Below are positions 1 through 6,283 of a stretch of DNA of 6,385 bases, piece after piece. Where the stretch lies: assembly GCA_016926985.1 (NCBI GenBank), contig JAFGNO010000104.1:1-6385 (forward strand). Reading direction: 5' to 3'. A program made the translations under genes and the position numbers. Position 1 is the first letter of the stretch, and the number at the start of each line of letters is the position of its first letter. Under the pieces are notes generated by a model, which saw nothing but the letters and a program-made list of their open reading frames with translations, searched no databases and was not told where the DNA came from. Source of the stretch: Anaerolineae bacterium (GTDB lineage: Bacteria; Chloroflexota; Anaerolineae; Aggregatilineales; UBA3940).

Positions 1-54
1 CCTTGTCCGCCACCTCCGTTGTCCAGGTTATCATGAGCGCCAAAGCCCTCATCT
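1..54 (-). promoter_or_regulatory. Leader and possible ribosome-binding site of a gene starting at or beyond the left edge
   Basis: This is the transcribed region just downstream of the strong promoter at 61-89; the predicted transcript start is near 54. Read on the minus strand it contains GGAGG at 13-17, a good Shine-Dalgarno core, which would place a start codon a few bases beyond the window edge. Alternatively, an ATG at 50-52 opens a frame that stays open to the edge (about 17 codons, beginning MRALALMITW), which would make a nearly leaderless message. A second in-frame ATG lies at 32-34. The sequence cannot decide between these options because the gene body is outside the window, so no product can be named. 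Confidence 0.45.
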
Positions 55-60
55 GCTCGC

Positions 61-89
61 AGTATAACATGTCCAACCATGCGTTGCAA
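61..89 (-). promoter_or_regulatory. Sigma70-type promoter with extended -10, firing leftward
   Basis: On the minus strand there is a -35 element TTGCAA (84-89, four of six consensus bases), a spacer of exactly 17 bases, and a -10 element TATACT (61-66, five of six), preceded by the extended -10 dinucleotide TG at 68-69. It lies after the aminotransferase stop codon at 149-151, so it should serve the next gene to the left and not the genes in the window. It is the best-formed promoter seen here and shares the decamer ATGTTATACT with the promoter of the site-2 protease gene at the other end. Bases 90-148 between it and the aminotransferase hold only a weak bulged hairpin. Confidence 0.7.
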
Positions 90-148
90 GGGTGATTGGC
101 GAATTGATATAACTCAAGTACAAGCTGGTTGCAGCCTGTCCTGCCAGC

Positions 149-1480
149 CTAAAATACCTGCTCAAATACTGCCAACAGGGTATCCACAAGGTCTGTCATT
201 TCGCCATCAGAAATGGTGAATGGCGGAGCAATCATAAAATGATCACCCAGCCAACCGTCGACGCATCCACTCATCGCATATATGATAAGTCCCTGTTCAA
301 ATGCTTTTTCATAAATCGTAGAGGCAATTTTCCTCTTTGCTTCAAACGGCTCGCGTGTATCACGATCCGCCACAAGTTCAATGCCCCACATCGCTCCGAG
401 ACCCCGGATATCACCAACGTTTCTGTGAGCCCCCAGCGAAGCCCTGAGCACCCGCCCCAACCATTCTCCTATCTCTTCCACGCGTGAAATCAGGCCATTG
501 GCTTCCAGATAGTCCAGAGTGGCATTGCCTGCCGCCACGGTGACGGGATGGTGGCTGAAGGTGCCCCCATGATTGAAATCTCCCAGTTTATCACGGACGA
601 GGTCAACCAAATCGCCGCGAGCGGCAATGGCACTTAACGGCAGATAACCACTTGACAGACCTTTACCCAGTGTCATGATATCCGGCTGAACTGCCCAATG
701 ATCCAGGCCAAACCATTTTCCGGTTCGCCCGACCCCAGTCATTACCTCATCTGCAATCAACAGCACACCGTATTGATCGCAGATCGCCCGGATAGTGGGC
801 CAGTATTCTTCAGGTGGAACCACCGCACCCATCGTGGCTCCAGCGACTGGCTCAGCAATAAATCCGGCAACTGTATCAGGATCCTGGCGTTTAATCTCCT
901 GCTCAAGCGCATAGGCACATTTCAACCCGCACTGCGGGTACTCGCTGCTAAATGGGCAGCGGTAGCAGTACGGGGGATCGATGTGCGGCATATCCACAAA
1001 CATGGGCTCGTAGGTCCGGCGCATGGACGGCTTCCCCATAACTGCCATTGCCCCAAACGATGCCCCGTGATACGAACCCCACCGGCCAATTACCTTATAA
1101 CGGTGAGCGTTCCCTCTGGCTATCTGAGCCTGGCGGGCAAATTTGACTGCTGCTTCAACTGCTTCCGAGCCGGTTGTCAGGAAATATAACCGCGCATCGG
1201 AAACCGGAACAATGTCAGCAAGCCTCCGGGCCAATGTTTCAACAGGCTCACTTGTGAACATGGTGGGATGTGCATAAGCAATCCGGGATGCCTGCTCCTG
1301 TATCGCCAGGGCAATTGACTCAATACCATGCCCGGCATTGACCACGATTGCCCCTCCTGATGCATCCAGGTAGGGTTTCCCATCCTCACCATAAATAAAT
1401 ACACCATCACCTCGCACAGCTACAGGTTTGGCCCTTCCCTGTTTGCGGTAGAAAACATGAGAGGATTGTTTACCATCCAT
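149..1480 (-). CDS. PLP-dependent class-III aminotransferase (aspartate aminotransferase superfamily)
   Basis: This 443-residue cytoplasmic enzyme transfers an amino group between an amine or omega-amino acid and an oxo-acid using pyridoxal phosphate. Visible fold-type I, class-III marks are the cofactor phosphate-binding GSEA (residues 104-107), the aromatic-His pair YH (137-138) that stacks on the ring, the ADEV motif with D244 and E245 that holds the pyridine nitrogen, the Schiff-base lysine K273 in LGKGLSSGY, and the GGTF turn (305-308). The length is typical. A frame running up to 1609 exists, but the ATG at 1480 is preferred: GGAGG lies 12 bases upstream, homology begins here, and the longer form would overlap the upstream gene by 121 bases. 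Residues 172-188 carry a CX2CX8CX3C cysteine cluster that is not part of the common catalytic core. It is the last gene of a probable five-gene operon. The substrate cannot be read from sequence: omega-amino acids, diamines, taurine and ornithine are all possible for this class. Confidence 0.93.
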   Translation of the reverse strand: MDGKQSSHVFYRKQGRAKPVAVRGDGVFIYGEDGKPYLDASGGAIVVNAGHGIESIALAIQEQASRIAYAHPTMFTSEPVETLARRLADIVPVSDARLYFLTTGSEAVEAAVKFARQAQIARGNAHRYKVIGRWGSYHGASFGAMAVMGKPSMRRTYEPMFVDMPHIDPPYCYRCPFSSEYPQCGLKCAYALEQEIKRQDPDTVAGFIAEPVAGATMGAVVPPEEYWPTIRAICDQYGVLLIADEVMTGVGRTGKWFGLDHWAVQPDIMTLGKGLSSGYLPLSAIAARGDLVDLVRDKLGDFNHGGTFSHHPVTVAAGNATLDYLEANGLISRVEEIGEWLGRVLRASLGAHRNVGDIRGLGAMWGIELVADRDTREPFEAKRKIASTIYEKAFEQGLIIYAMSGCVDGWLGDHFMIAPPFTISDGEMTDLVDTLLAVFEQVF

Positions 1481-1488
1481 TGTTGTGT

Positions 1489-2193
1489 TTAACCTCCAGG
1501 AGATATTTTGTAGAGGTAGGACCTGCTGCGCTTTCCAACATGATCGATCACCCCCATATGGCGTAATGAGTACGCCACCTGCTGCGCCAGCCTCTTCCGG
1601 ATTCCGCATACCCCGGACAGATCGTCTGTTGTAAATGTGTCGGATATTTCATCTGGGATAAGCGCCAGAAAATCCTCTGGCGACTCGAAAAGATGACGCG
1701 TATTCACCGTAATTAACCGCGTGTCGTGGATACTCCACCCGCGCCGCCGCCAGCTACCACGGCCATCCTTGATACGCACTTCTTCCAGGTCAACAAGTAA
1801 AACCTCAATGCTGAGGTTCTCATGGCCAATGAGATCTGGAATATACACCAATTCTGAAAACAGGTCGTAGATGGTTCCGGATTTGGGCGATTTGCGGCGA
1901 TCAAGCGGAATCTCTTCATTTGCAGCCAGCCTGATAATCCACTTGTTCTCTGCCACCGGGTATACCAGCCTGACCGGATGGCTATCCACAAGTTTCTTCA
2001 GCTTGCGCTTGATGGCAGAGAAGTGCCTGGTCTGGATCTCAATCAAGAGATTGTCGCGGATAATATCAATGACATAGCCATCGGTCTTACATTCCATCCG
2101 GTCCCCAGGCAGTGCGTACCAATCCTTCAATGAGGCATGAAGAGAGTGTTCGCCAAGCGTACCGATCCCTGTAGCCATAGCGGTATGGTTCAC
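1489..2193 (-). CDS. Uncharacterised protein: PD-(D/E)XK-nuclease-like domain plus C-terminal winged helix
   Basis: I do not recognise a characterised homologue for this 234-residue soluble protein; I recall similar hypothetical proteins from Chloroflexota but cannot verify that. Residues about 13-90 look like a small PD-(D/E)XK core: a helix with E15, a beta hairpin carrying D43 (GYVIDII), then a strand with E52-I-Q54 (LLIEIQT), followed by a basic helix (AIKRKLKKLV) and another strand pair (VRLVYPV, KWIIRL). In this superfamily ExQ can replace ExK. Residues about 180-231 resemble a winged helix: two helices, a recognition-like helix (RKRLAQQVAYSLRHMGVI), then a basic wing (GKRSRSYLYKI). The middle (about 95-175) is rich in charge and unassigned. 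There is no signal peptide or membrane segment. The start is GTG at 2193; an ATG at 2178 is an alternative five codons later, and neither has a strong ribosome site. It lies 35 bases after the lipoprotein gene and 8 bases before the aminotransferase. A nuclease or DNA-binding role is inference only. Confidence 0.85.
   Translation of the reverse strand: MNHTAMATGIGTLGEHSLHASLKDWYALPGDRMECKTDGYVIDIIRDNLLIEIQTRHFSAIKRKLKKLVDSHPVRLVYPVAENKWIIRLAANEEIPLDRRKSPKSGTIYDLFSELVYIPDLIGHENLSIEVLLVDLEEVRIKDGRGSWRRRGWSIHDTRLITVNTRHLFESPEDFLALIPDEISDTFTTDDLSGVCGIRKRLAQQVAYSLRHMGVIDHVGKRSRSYLYKISPGG
1493..1497 (-). promoter_or_regulatory. Ribosome-binding site of the aminotransferase, inside the end of the upstream gene
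   Basis: The GGAGG core sits 12 bases before the ATG at 1478-1480 and is read by the upstream gene as its last glycine codons, immediately before that gene's TAA stop (1489-1491). It decides the aminotransferase start in favour of 1480 over the upstream in-frame ATG at 1609. The arrangement suggests that ribosomes finishing the upstream gene help start the aminotransferase. Confidence 0.75.
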
Positions 2194-2228
2194 ACTGACC
2201 CGGGCTTGCGCCAGATGGACACCGAGCC

Positions 2229-2981
2229 TTACTTACTGCCCTTATTGGTGATTGTCCCTGCCCCGGTTATATCTTCTGTCACTGATGGCGACCCATAGTA
2301 GTCAATTGACCCTGCGCCAGACAGGGTAATATCAAGTGTACCGGTGGACCATACCTGGATTGTCCCCGCACTATCCAGGTCCACAACCGAATCCACGCTC
2401 TGGAGATCGTCCGCTTTATAACGCCCCAGCCCGGTTACCTGTACCGTCTGTGATGAAACAACCCCGGCCAGGGTCATGTTCCCTGCCCCGGTAATTGTGG
2501 CATTCAGTGTTGTCGCCTGCAGATCGTCAATCTTAATGCTGCCCGTACCACTCAACTCAAGGATGAGCGCGTTGGCAGAGAGGGTTTCCATATCAACAAT
2601 GCCCGCGCCGCTTACCGTCAGGCTCTCCAGGTTCACGACTGTCAGGTTATAGGTAATACCCCTCGACGGACGGATAACATTCGTTTCCCCGGCACTGATG
2701 CTGAATGCCCCCGCCTGCAAGCCAATATCCAGGTTCCCATCAGTCACTTCAGAGGTGATGTATTCCATGATATTGTCATCGGTTTGAATTGACAGCGATT
2801 CGACCTGCCCCTGGATGATCACCAGTTTGCCCAGGCCTGAAAAGGTGACCGAAGAGAACTCGCCAAGATCGCGTGTTTCTGTGACGACATTTCCACTTCC
2901 CTCGACCACCTTCAAAACACAGCCCGAACAGATGGCTGCTACCAGCAAAAGAACCACCACACCAGAGTTCACCCGGTTCAT
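2229..2981 (-). CDS. DUF2807 (GIN-domain) putative lipoprotein
   Basis: This 250-residue exported protein belongs to the auto-transporter-adhesin-head GIN family (DUF2807). Residues 1-20 are a short basic start and hydrophobic stretch ending in ICSG before C21, a lipobox-like site with an unusual Cys at -3, so the mature protein is probably anchored to the membrane by its lipid. The family opening GSGNVVTETRDLGEF is at 28-42, followed by FSSVTFSGLGKL (42-53). From residue 124 on, short motifs of the type (S/T)G(A/T)G recur about every 20 residues (124, 144, 165, 184, 222, 239), as expected for stacked rungs of a right-handed beta-helix. The molecular function of the family is unknown; surface binding or envelope roles are only suggested. 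The ATG at 2981 has GGGGAA about 7 bases upstream. It lies 40 bases after the thiolase gene. No functional link to its enzymatic neighbours is visible. Confidence 0.9.
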   Translation of the reverse strand: MNRVNSGVVVLLLVAAICSGCVLKVVEGSGNVVTETRDLGEFSSVTFSGLGKLVIIQGQVESLSIQTDDNIMEYITSEVTDGNLDIGLQAGAFSISAGETNVIRPSRGITYNLTVVNLESLTVSGAGIVDMETLSANALILELSGTGSIKIDDLQATTLNATITGAGNMTLAGVVSSQTVQVTGLGRYKADDLQSVDSVVDLDSAGTIQVWSTGTLDITLSGAGSIDYYGSPSVTEDITGAGTITNKGSK

Positions 2982-3021
2982 GTTATTTCCCCAACGGCAC
3001 GATCTTCAACGTTTTAATCCC

Positions 3022-4266
3022 CTAAAGCATCTCTATGACAGTGGCTTCGCCCTGCCCTACTCCCACACAGAGGGTGGCCAGCCCATATCGCATGGGCTGC
3101 CCTGCTTCCTTGCGCCGCCTCATTTCATACAGGAGGGTCGTAAAAATGCGCGCACCGGAGCATCCTAATGGATGCCCCAGAGCCACAGCACCCCCATTTA
3201 CATTGGTAATTGCGTGATCAAATCCAGCCTGCTCCATAACCGCCAGCGCCTGGACGGCAAAAGCCTCGTTCAACTCAATCAGGTCGATGTTGCCCACCGT
3301 CAAACCCGCTCGTTTGAGCGCTTTCTCAGTCGCCGGAACAGGCCCAAGCCCCATTGTTCTTGGACTCACACCCGCCGCTCCGGAGGCAACCCAGCGGGCA
3401 AGAGGTCTCAGCCCTAATTCCTCTGCACGGCTGCTGCTCATCAGCAGAACGGCAGCGGCCCCATCGTTCAATCCACTGGAATTCCCTGCCGTTACAGTGC
3501 CCCCCTCTCTAAAGACCGGGCGCAAACGGGCAAGGGATTCCATGCTGGTATCCAGAATATATTCACCATCAACAATCTTGTAGCGAGGATGCTCATCCAC
3601 TCGAAAAACAAACGGATCCGCTTTTCGCCGGGGGATCATAACAGGCACAATCTCATCCTCGAAAAGCTTCCCATTGATAGCGTTCACTGCACGACGGTGG
3701 CTTTCTACAGAAAATGCATCCTGCTTTTCTCGGGTCAGGTGCGGAAACTGTTCATAGATGTTTTCTGCTGTTGCTCCCATGGCTTCCAGCGGGAACCGTT
3801 CCATCATGCGCGGGTTGGGATATCGCCACCCCAGTGTGGTGTCATACCCGGTGATATCACCCACTCCCCAGGCAGAGGATGATTTGGGAACTGAATAGGG
3901 CGACCGGCTCATGTTCTCAACGCCACCCGCGATGAATACATCCCCCTCACCGACAGCAATCGCGCGTGCCGCCTGGTTAATGGCATTCAAGCCAGAGGCA
4001 CAGAGCCGGTTGAAGGTAACCCCGGCTACATGGTCCGGAAAACCGGCAAGCAGCAGTGCCATTCTCGCTACATTCCGGTTATCTTCTCCCGCCTGGTTGG
4101 CGCAGCCCATATAAACTTCTTCAACTATATCTGGATCGATCCCATTCCGTTCAACGATCGCCTTGATGGGCACTGCAGCCAGGTCATCAGCACGGACAGC
4201 AGACAACTCACCACCATGACGGCCAACCGCCGTCCGGACCGCGTCGATAATCACCACTTCATGCAT
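3022..4266 (-). CDS. Thiolase (acetyl-CoA acyltransferase / 3-oxoacyl-CoA thiolase)
   Basis: This 414-residue cytoplasmic enzyme reversibly cleaves 3-oxoacyl-CoA with CoA to acetyl-CoA and a shortened acyl-CoA, or condenses two acetyl-CoA. All thiolase landmarks are present: nucleophile C89 in NRLCASG, GGVENMS (114-120), GNSSGLNDGA (261-270), NEAF (333-336), H365 in GHPLGCSGAR, and the second acid/base cysteine C400 in LCVGVGQG. Its length is slightly above the usual 390-400. The stretch GCANQAGEDNRNVARMA (54-70) resembles beta-ketoadipyl-CoA thiolases (PcaF/PaaJ), yet these residues also occur in broad-range degradative thiolases, so the substrate is open. The ATG at 4266 has AAAGGA about 6 bases upstream. 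It sits 39 bases after the HAD gene and 40 before the lipoprotein gene, in the probable operon. No acyl-CoA dehydrogenase, hydratase or CoA transferase gene is in the window to tell its pathway. Confidence 0.95.
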   Translation of the reverse strand: MHEVVIIDAVRTAVGRHGGELSAVRADDLAAVPIKAIVERNGIDPDIVEEVYMGCANQAGEDNRNVARMALLLAGFPDHVAGVTFNRLCASGLNAINQAARAIAVGEGDVFIAGGVENMSRSPYSVPKSSSAWGVGDITGYDTTLGWRYPNPRMMERFPLEAMGATAENIYEQFPHLTREKQDAFSVESHRRAVNAINGKLFEDEIVPVMIPRRKADPFVFRVDEHPRYKIVDGEYILDTSMESLARLRPVFREGGTVTAGNSSGLNDGAAAVLLMSSSRAEELGLRPLARWVASGAAGVSPRTMGLGPVPATEKALKRAGLTVGNIDLIELNEAFAVQALAVMEQAGFDHAITNVNGGAVALGHPLGCSGARIFTTLLYEMRRRKEAGQPMRYGLATLCVGVGQGEATVIEML

Positions 4267-4305
4267 TGGAATTCCTTTCGAGATATATCTGAATTAGTTT
4301 TCATA

Positions 4306-4968
4306 CTATTTTAGAAGCGCTATAACATCAGAAAGCGTCAGATTTTCCAGAGAGTCGACGACCCGATCTGCATCCCGGAAATCAAAATGCCGGGTCAATT
4401 CATTGGGAATCGCAACGGTTGCAATCCCGGCTTTTCGGGCTGCCTCAATGCCATGCACCGAATCCTCAAAAACAATCGCTTCATGGGATTGAACATTGAG
4501 CGCATCCAGCGCAACCAGGAAAAGGTCGGGCTCCGGCTTGACCCGGATGACATCATCCGCTGTCACAATCGCCACAAAGTACTGGCTGAGGTCAAACCGG
4601 TCCAGGTGTTTCATCACCCAGTCCTCAGGCGAACTGGAAGCAATAGCCAGCTTAATATCGTTGGCACGGGCAATCTCAATCCAGCGCATAACACCCGGCA
4701 GCAATGGCAGCGCATCAATCATCTCACGCTCACGTGGGTACCGGATCGCCTCTATTGCTGCCGGATCTAAATGCAAACCTGTCCTGGTCTCAAGGTCACG
4801 AATTGGATGGAATCCCCCATCCTCATAGCTGCTGCCAACGATCTTCAGCCAGAGTACTACGGGAAGTTTCTGACCGTACTCCTGATATACTTCTGCCCAG
4901 GTTATATACTGCGGCGTTTCAGTATCAAGGATCAGGCCATCGAAGTCAAATATAACGGCTTTAAGCAT
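4306..4968 (-). CDS. HAD-superfamily hydrolase, subfamily IA (beta-phosphoglucomutase-like phosphatase)
   Basis: This 220-residue cytoplasmic enzyme is a probable sugar-phosphate or similar phosphatase or mutase. Motif I is FDFDGLILDTE with nucleophile D8 and acid/base D10; motif II is S111 in AIASSS; motif III is K144 in VKPEPD; motif IV is FEDSVHG with E168 and D169. A helical cap lies between motif I and motif II (about 15-90), typical of the C1 cap of subfamily IA. DGLILDTE and FEDSVHGIEAA are typical of the beta-phosphoglucomutase / 2-deoxyglucose-6-phosphatase branch, but substrate is not predictable. The ATG at 4968 is chosen because family homology begins there and CAGGA lies about 11 bases upstream. 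The frame stays open to 5265, but that extension runs through the terminator at 5029-5055 and into the 3' end of the protease gene. It is probably the first gene of the operon. Confidence 0.93.
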   Translation of the reverse strand: MLKAVIFDFDGLILDTETPQYITWAEVYQEYGQKLPVVLWLKIVGSSYEDGGFHPIRDLETRTGLHLDPAAIEAIRYPREREMIDALPLLPGVMRWIEIARANDIKLAIASSSPEDWVMKHLDRFDLSQYFVAIVTADDVIRVKPEPDLFLVALDALNVQSHEAIVFEDSVHGIEAARKAGIATVAIPNELTRHFDFRDADRVVDSLENLTLSDVIALLK

Positions 4969-4993
4969 GTCGTTCTGTATCCTGTCCCAGCAG

Positions 4994-5005
4994 TGTGTAA
5001 ACACA
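4994..5005. promoter_or_regulatory. Small perfect dyad upstream of the HAD gene (possible operator)
   Basis: TGTGT-AA-ACACA is a perfect inverted repeat of 5-bp arms with a 2-base spacer, in the 60-base stretch between the protease terminator and the HAD start codon. It overlaps the possible -10 element at 5003-5008, a position where a repressor could act. A 5-bp dyad can arise by chance, so this is a weak call. Confidence 0.25.
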
Positions 5006-5030
5006 ATACCGCATTTGCACGTGTAAGCAA
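5003..5030 (-). promoter_or_regulatory. Weak candidate promoter for the HAD-thiolase operon
   Basis: A promoter is expected between the terminator at 5029-5055 and the HAD start at 4968. The best match on the minus strand is TTGCTT (5025-5030) with a 16-base spacer to TATTGT (5003-5008). Both elements match consensus only partly and the -35 overlaps the terminator T-tract, so transcription could instead begin elsewhere or come from readthrough. Confidence 0.25.
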
Positions 5031-5055
5031 AAAAGGGCGCAGAAATCTGCGCCCT
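5029..5055 (-). terminator. Rho-independent terminator of the site-2 protease gene
   Basis: On the minus strand a 9-bp perfect GC-rich stem (5047-5055 with 5034-5042, core GGGCGCAG) with a 4-base loop is followed at once by six T residues. It begins 23 bases after the protease stop codon (5078-5080). This separates the protease unit from the HAD-thiolase operon. Confidence 0.9.
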
Positions 5056-5077
5056 CTCTCCTCTTCCGGCAGTTAAT

Positions 5078-6238
5078 TTACAGCCTTGCCAGCAAGGGAT
5101 CCAGTGTGGAAAGCTGCTGGAGCAGGCGCAATACATCCTCTCGACGTAAAATCCCCACAAAACGCCCCTGATCATAGACAGGCAGCACTGGTAAACCACT
5201 CGTCTCCAAGGACCTGAGAACCGTCCATAAAGACGTCTCGCGGGCCAGCACCACAGAGGGATCAAATGCGGTCATAGCCTGGAATATGGTCGCATATCCC
5301 CATTCTGTGGACGGAATCCGCCGGATATTAGCAGCCGTCAGGAACCCAACCACGTTGTTCCCATCTTTAACGGCATAGATCCTCTGTCCGCTCCCCATAA
5401 TGTGGGCATTCACAAGCTGGAGCAGCGGCAGATCGCCCGGAAGCACAGCGATATTGTCCTGCATCACATCAGCCACTGTCCGCCCAGAAAGAACATCACG
5501 GATGCGCTGAGCAGTAAGCTCTCCGCCAATTGCCCGGAACAGGAACAGGCCAATGAACCCCATCCACAAGCCGTTGCTGACATTCCCGCTGAATACCTGC
5601 CAAACGCCAAATCCGATGAAACCCAGCGCGACCACACGCCCAACCGCTCCGGCTATCTCAGTGGCTCGTCGCAGATTCCGGGTAAACACCCAGACAACCG
5701 ACCTGAATATCCTCCCACCGTCCAGCGGGAAGCCCGGGATCAGGTTAAACAGCGCAAGCATGAGGTTAATCTGCCCCATGTAGGCAGCAAGCGCCAGCAC
5801 CGGCTCCATTACTGCATTTCCGGAGAGTCCAGTAAACAGCAGGAAGCCCCAAACCAGCCCACTTCCCACAGCAACAAGGATACTGACAACCGGACCGGCA
5901 ATTGCAACCAGCAGTTCGCTGATCGCGCTCGGCGGGTCATCTCCAAGCTCTGCCACACCGCCAAAAATCAGCAGTCGAATGCGATTGACCGGGATGTGAA
6001 AAGCCTTTGCAGCAATCGCATGCCCCAGTTCATGAAGCAGCACACTACCAAACAGAAAGATAGAGGTCAGCAGGCCCATCAGCCAGTAAACCGCCACATG
6101 CCAGTTGAATTGGGACGGGTAATAGCTGGTAGCCAGCGACCAGGTCAGCAGGGCAAATATCAAAAACCAGGAGTAATCCAGGCTTATGGGGATGCCGATT
6201 ACCCTGCCCAGTGAAATTGCATTCCGTTTATCTCTCAT
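5078..6238 (-). CDS. Site-2 protease family intramembrane zinc metalloprotease (M50) with two CBS domains
   Basis: This 386-residue integral membrane protease cleaves a substrate inside the membrane. The zinc-binding HELGH motif is at residues 69-73 (H69, H73 ligands, E70 catalytic), and the third ligand is D173 in NLIPGFPLDGG (165-175). Hydrophobic segments are visible near 23-39, 48-75, 107-135, 145-167, 196-217 and 221-237, giving about six membrane passes. Two CBS domains follow at about 252-309 and 316-375; in related proteases such as SpoIVFB the CBS part binds ATP and adjusts activity, so an energy-sensing role is inferred. There is no PDZ domain, which argues against an RseP-type sigma-factor pathway. 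The ATG at 6238 has GAGG 6-7 bases upstream. It appears monocistronic, with its own promoter (6284-6292) and terminator (5029-5055). No substrate gene, such as an anti-sigma factor, is in the window. Confidence 0.95.
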   Translation of the reverse strand: MRDKRNAISLGRVIGIPISLDYSWFLIFALLTWSLATSYYPSQFNWHVAVYWLMGLLTSIFLFGSVLLHELGHAIAAKAFHIPVNRIRLLIFGGVAELGDDPPSAISELLVAIAGPVVSILVAVGSGLVWGFLLFTGLSGNAVMEPVLALAAYMGQINLMLALFNLIPGFPLDGGRIFRSVVWVFTRNLRRATEIAGAVGRVVALGFIGFGVWQVFSGNVSNGLWMGFIGLFLFRAIGGELTAQRIRDVLSGRTVADVMQDNIAVLPGDLPLLQLVNAHIMGSGQRIYAVKDGNNVVGFLTAANIRRIPSTEWGYATIFQAMTAFDPSVVLARETSLWTVLRSLETSGLPVLPVYDQGRFVGILRREDVLRLLQQLSTLDPLLARL

Positions 6239-6246
6239 GGTTACCT

Positions 6247-6282
6247 CACATATACCACCACATTACACCACATGTCACACAT
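6247..6282 (-). repeat. Four ATGTG direct repeats in the protease-gene leader
   Basis: Read on the minus strand, ATGTG occurs at 6278-6282, 6269-6273, 6259-6263 and 6247-6251, with start-to-start spacing of 9, 10 and 12 bases. Two copies extend to ATGTGGTG. They fill the leader between the predicted transcript start (near 6277) and the ribosome site GAGG, so they could be a protein-binding array or a translation-control element. They may also be simple low-complexity sequence. Confidence 0.45.
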
Positions 6283-6283
6283 G

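Noticed and set aside
124..148. Hairpin right after the aminotransferase stop codon as its terminator
   Set aside because: The stem GCTGG plus CAG pairs with CTG plus CCAGC but has a 3-base bulge, and on the minus strand it is followed by TTGTACTTGAG with no T-tract, so it is not a convincing intrinsic terminator.
698..1189. A 163-codon open frame on the plus strand opposite the aminotransferase
   Set aside because: It has no recognisable motif and lies fully inside a well-supported minus-strand gene.
1481..1609. A 43-residue N-terminal extension of the aminotransferase frame up to 1609
   Set aside because: It would overlap the upstream gene by 121 bases in another frame, shows no family similarity, and the ATG at 1480 has a good GGAGG site.
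4281..4290. AGATATATCT palindrome between the HAD and thiolase genes as an operator
   Set aside because: A 10-base AT-rich palindrome is expected by chance at fair frequency and no promoter elements lie around it.
4969..5265. A 99-residue N-terminal extension of the HAD frame up to 5265
   Set aside because: It overlaps the 3' end of the protease gene, runs through its terminator hairpin, is cysteine- and tryptophan-rich unlike the rest, and the HAD motif I starts right after the internal ATG at 4968, which has its own ribosome site.
5402..6214. A 270-codon open frame on the plus strand opposite the protease gene
   Set aside because: Its product is rich in Gln, Arg, His and Pro, as expected from the complement of a membrane-protein gene, and it has no recognisable domain. 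The minus-strand gene has full catalytic motifs.
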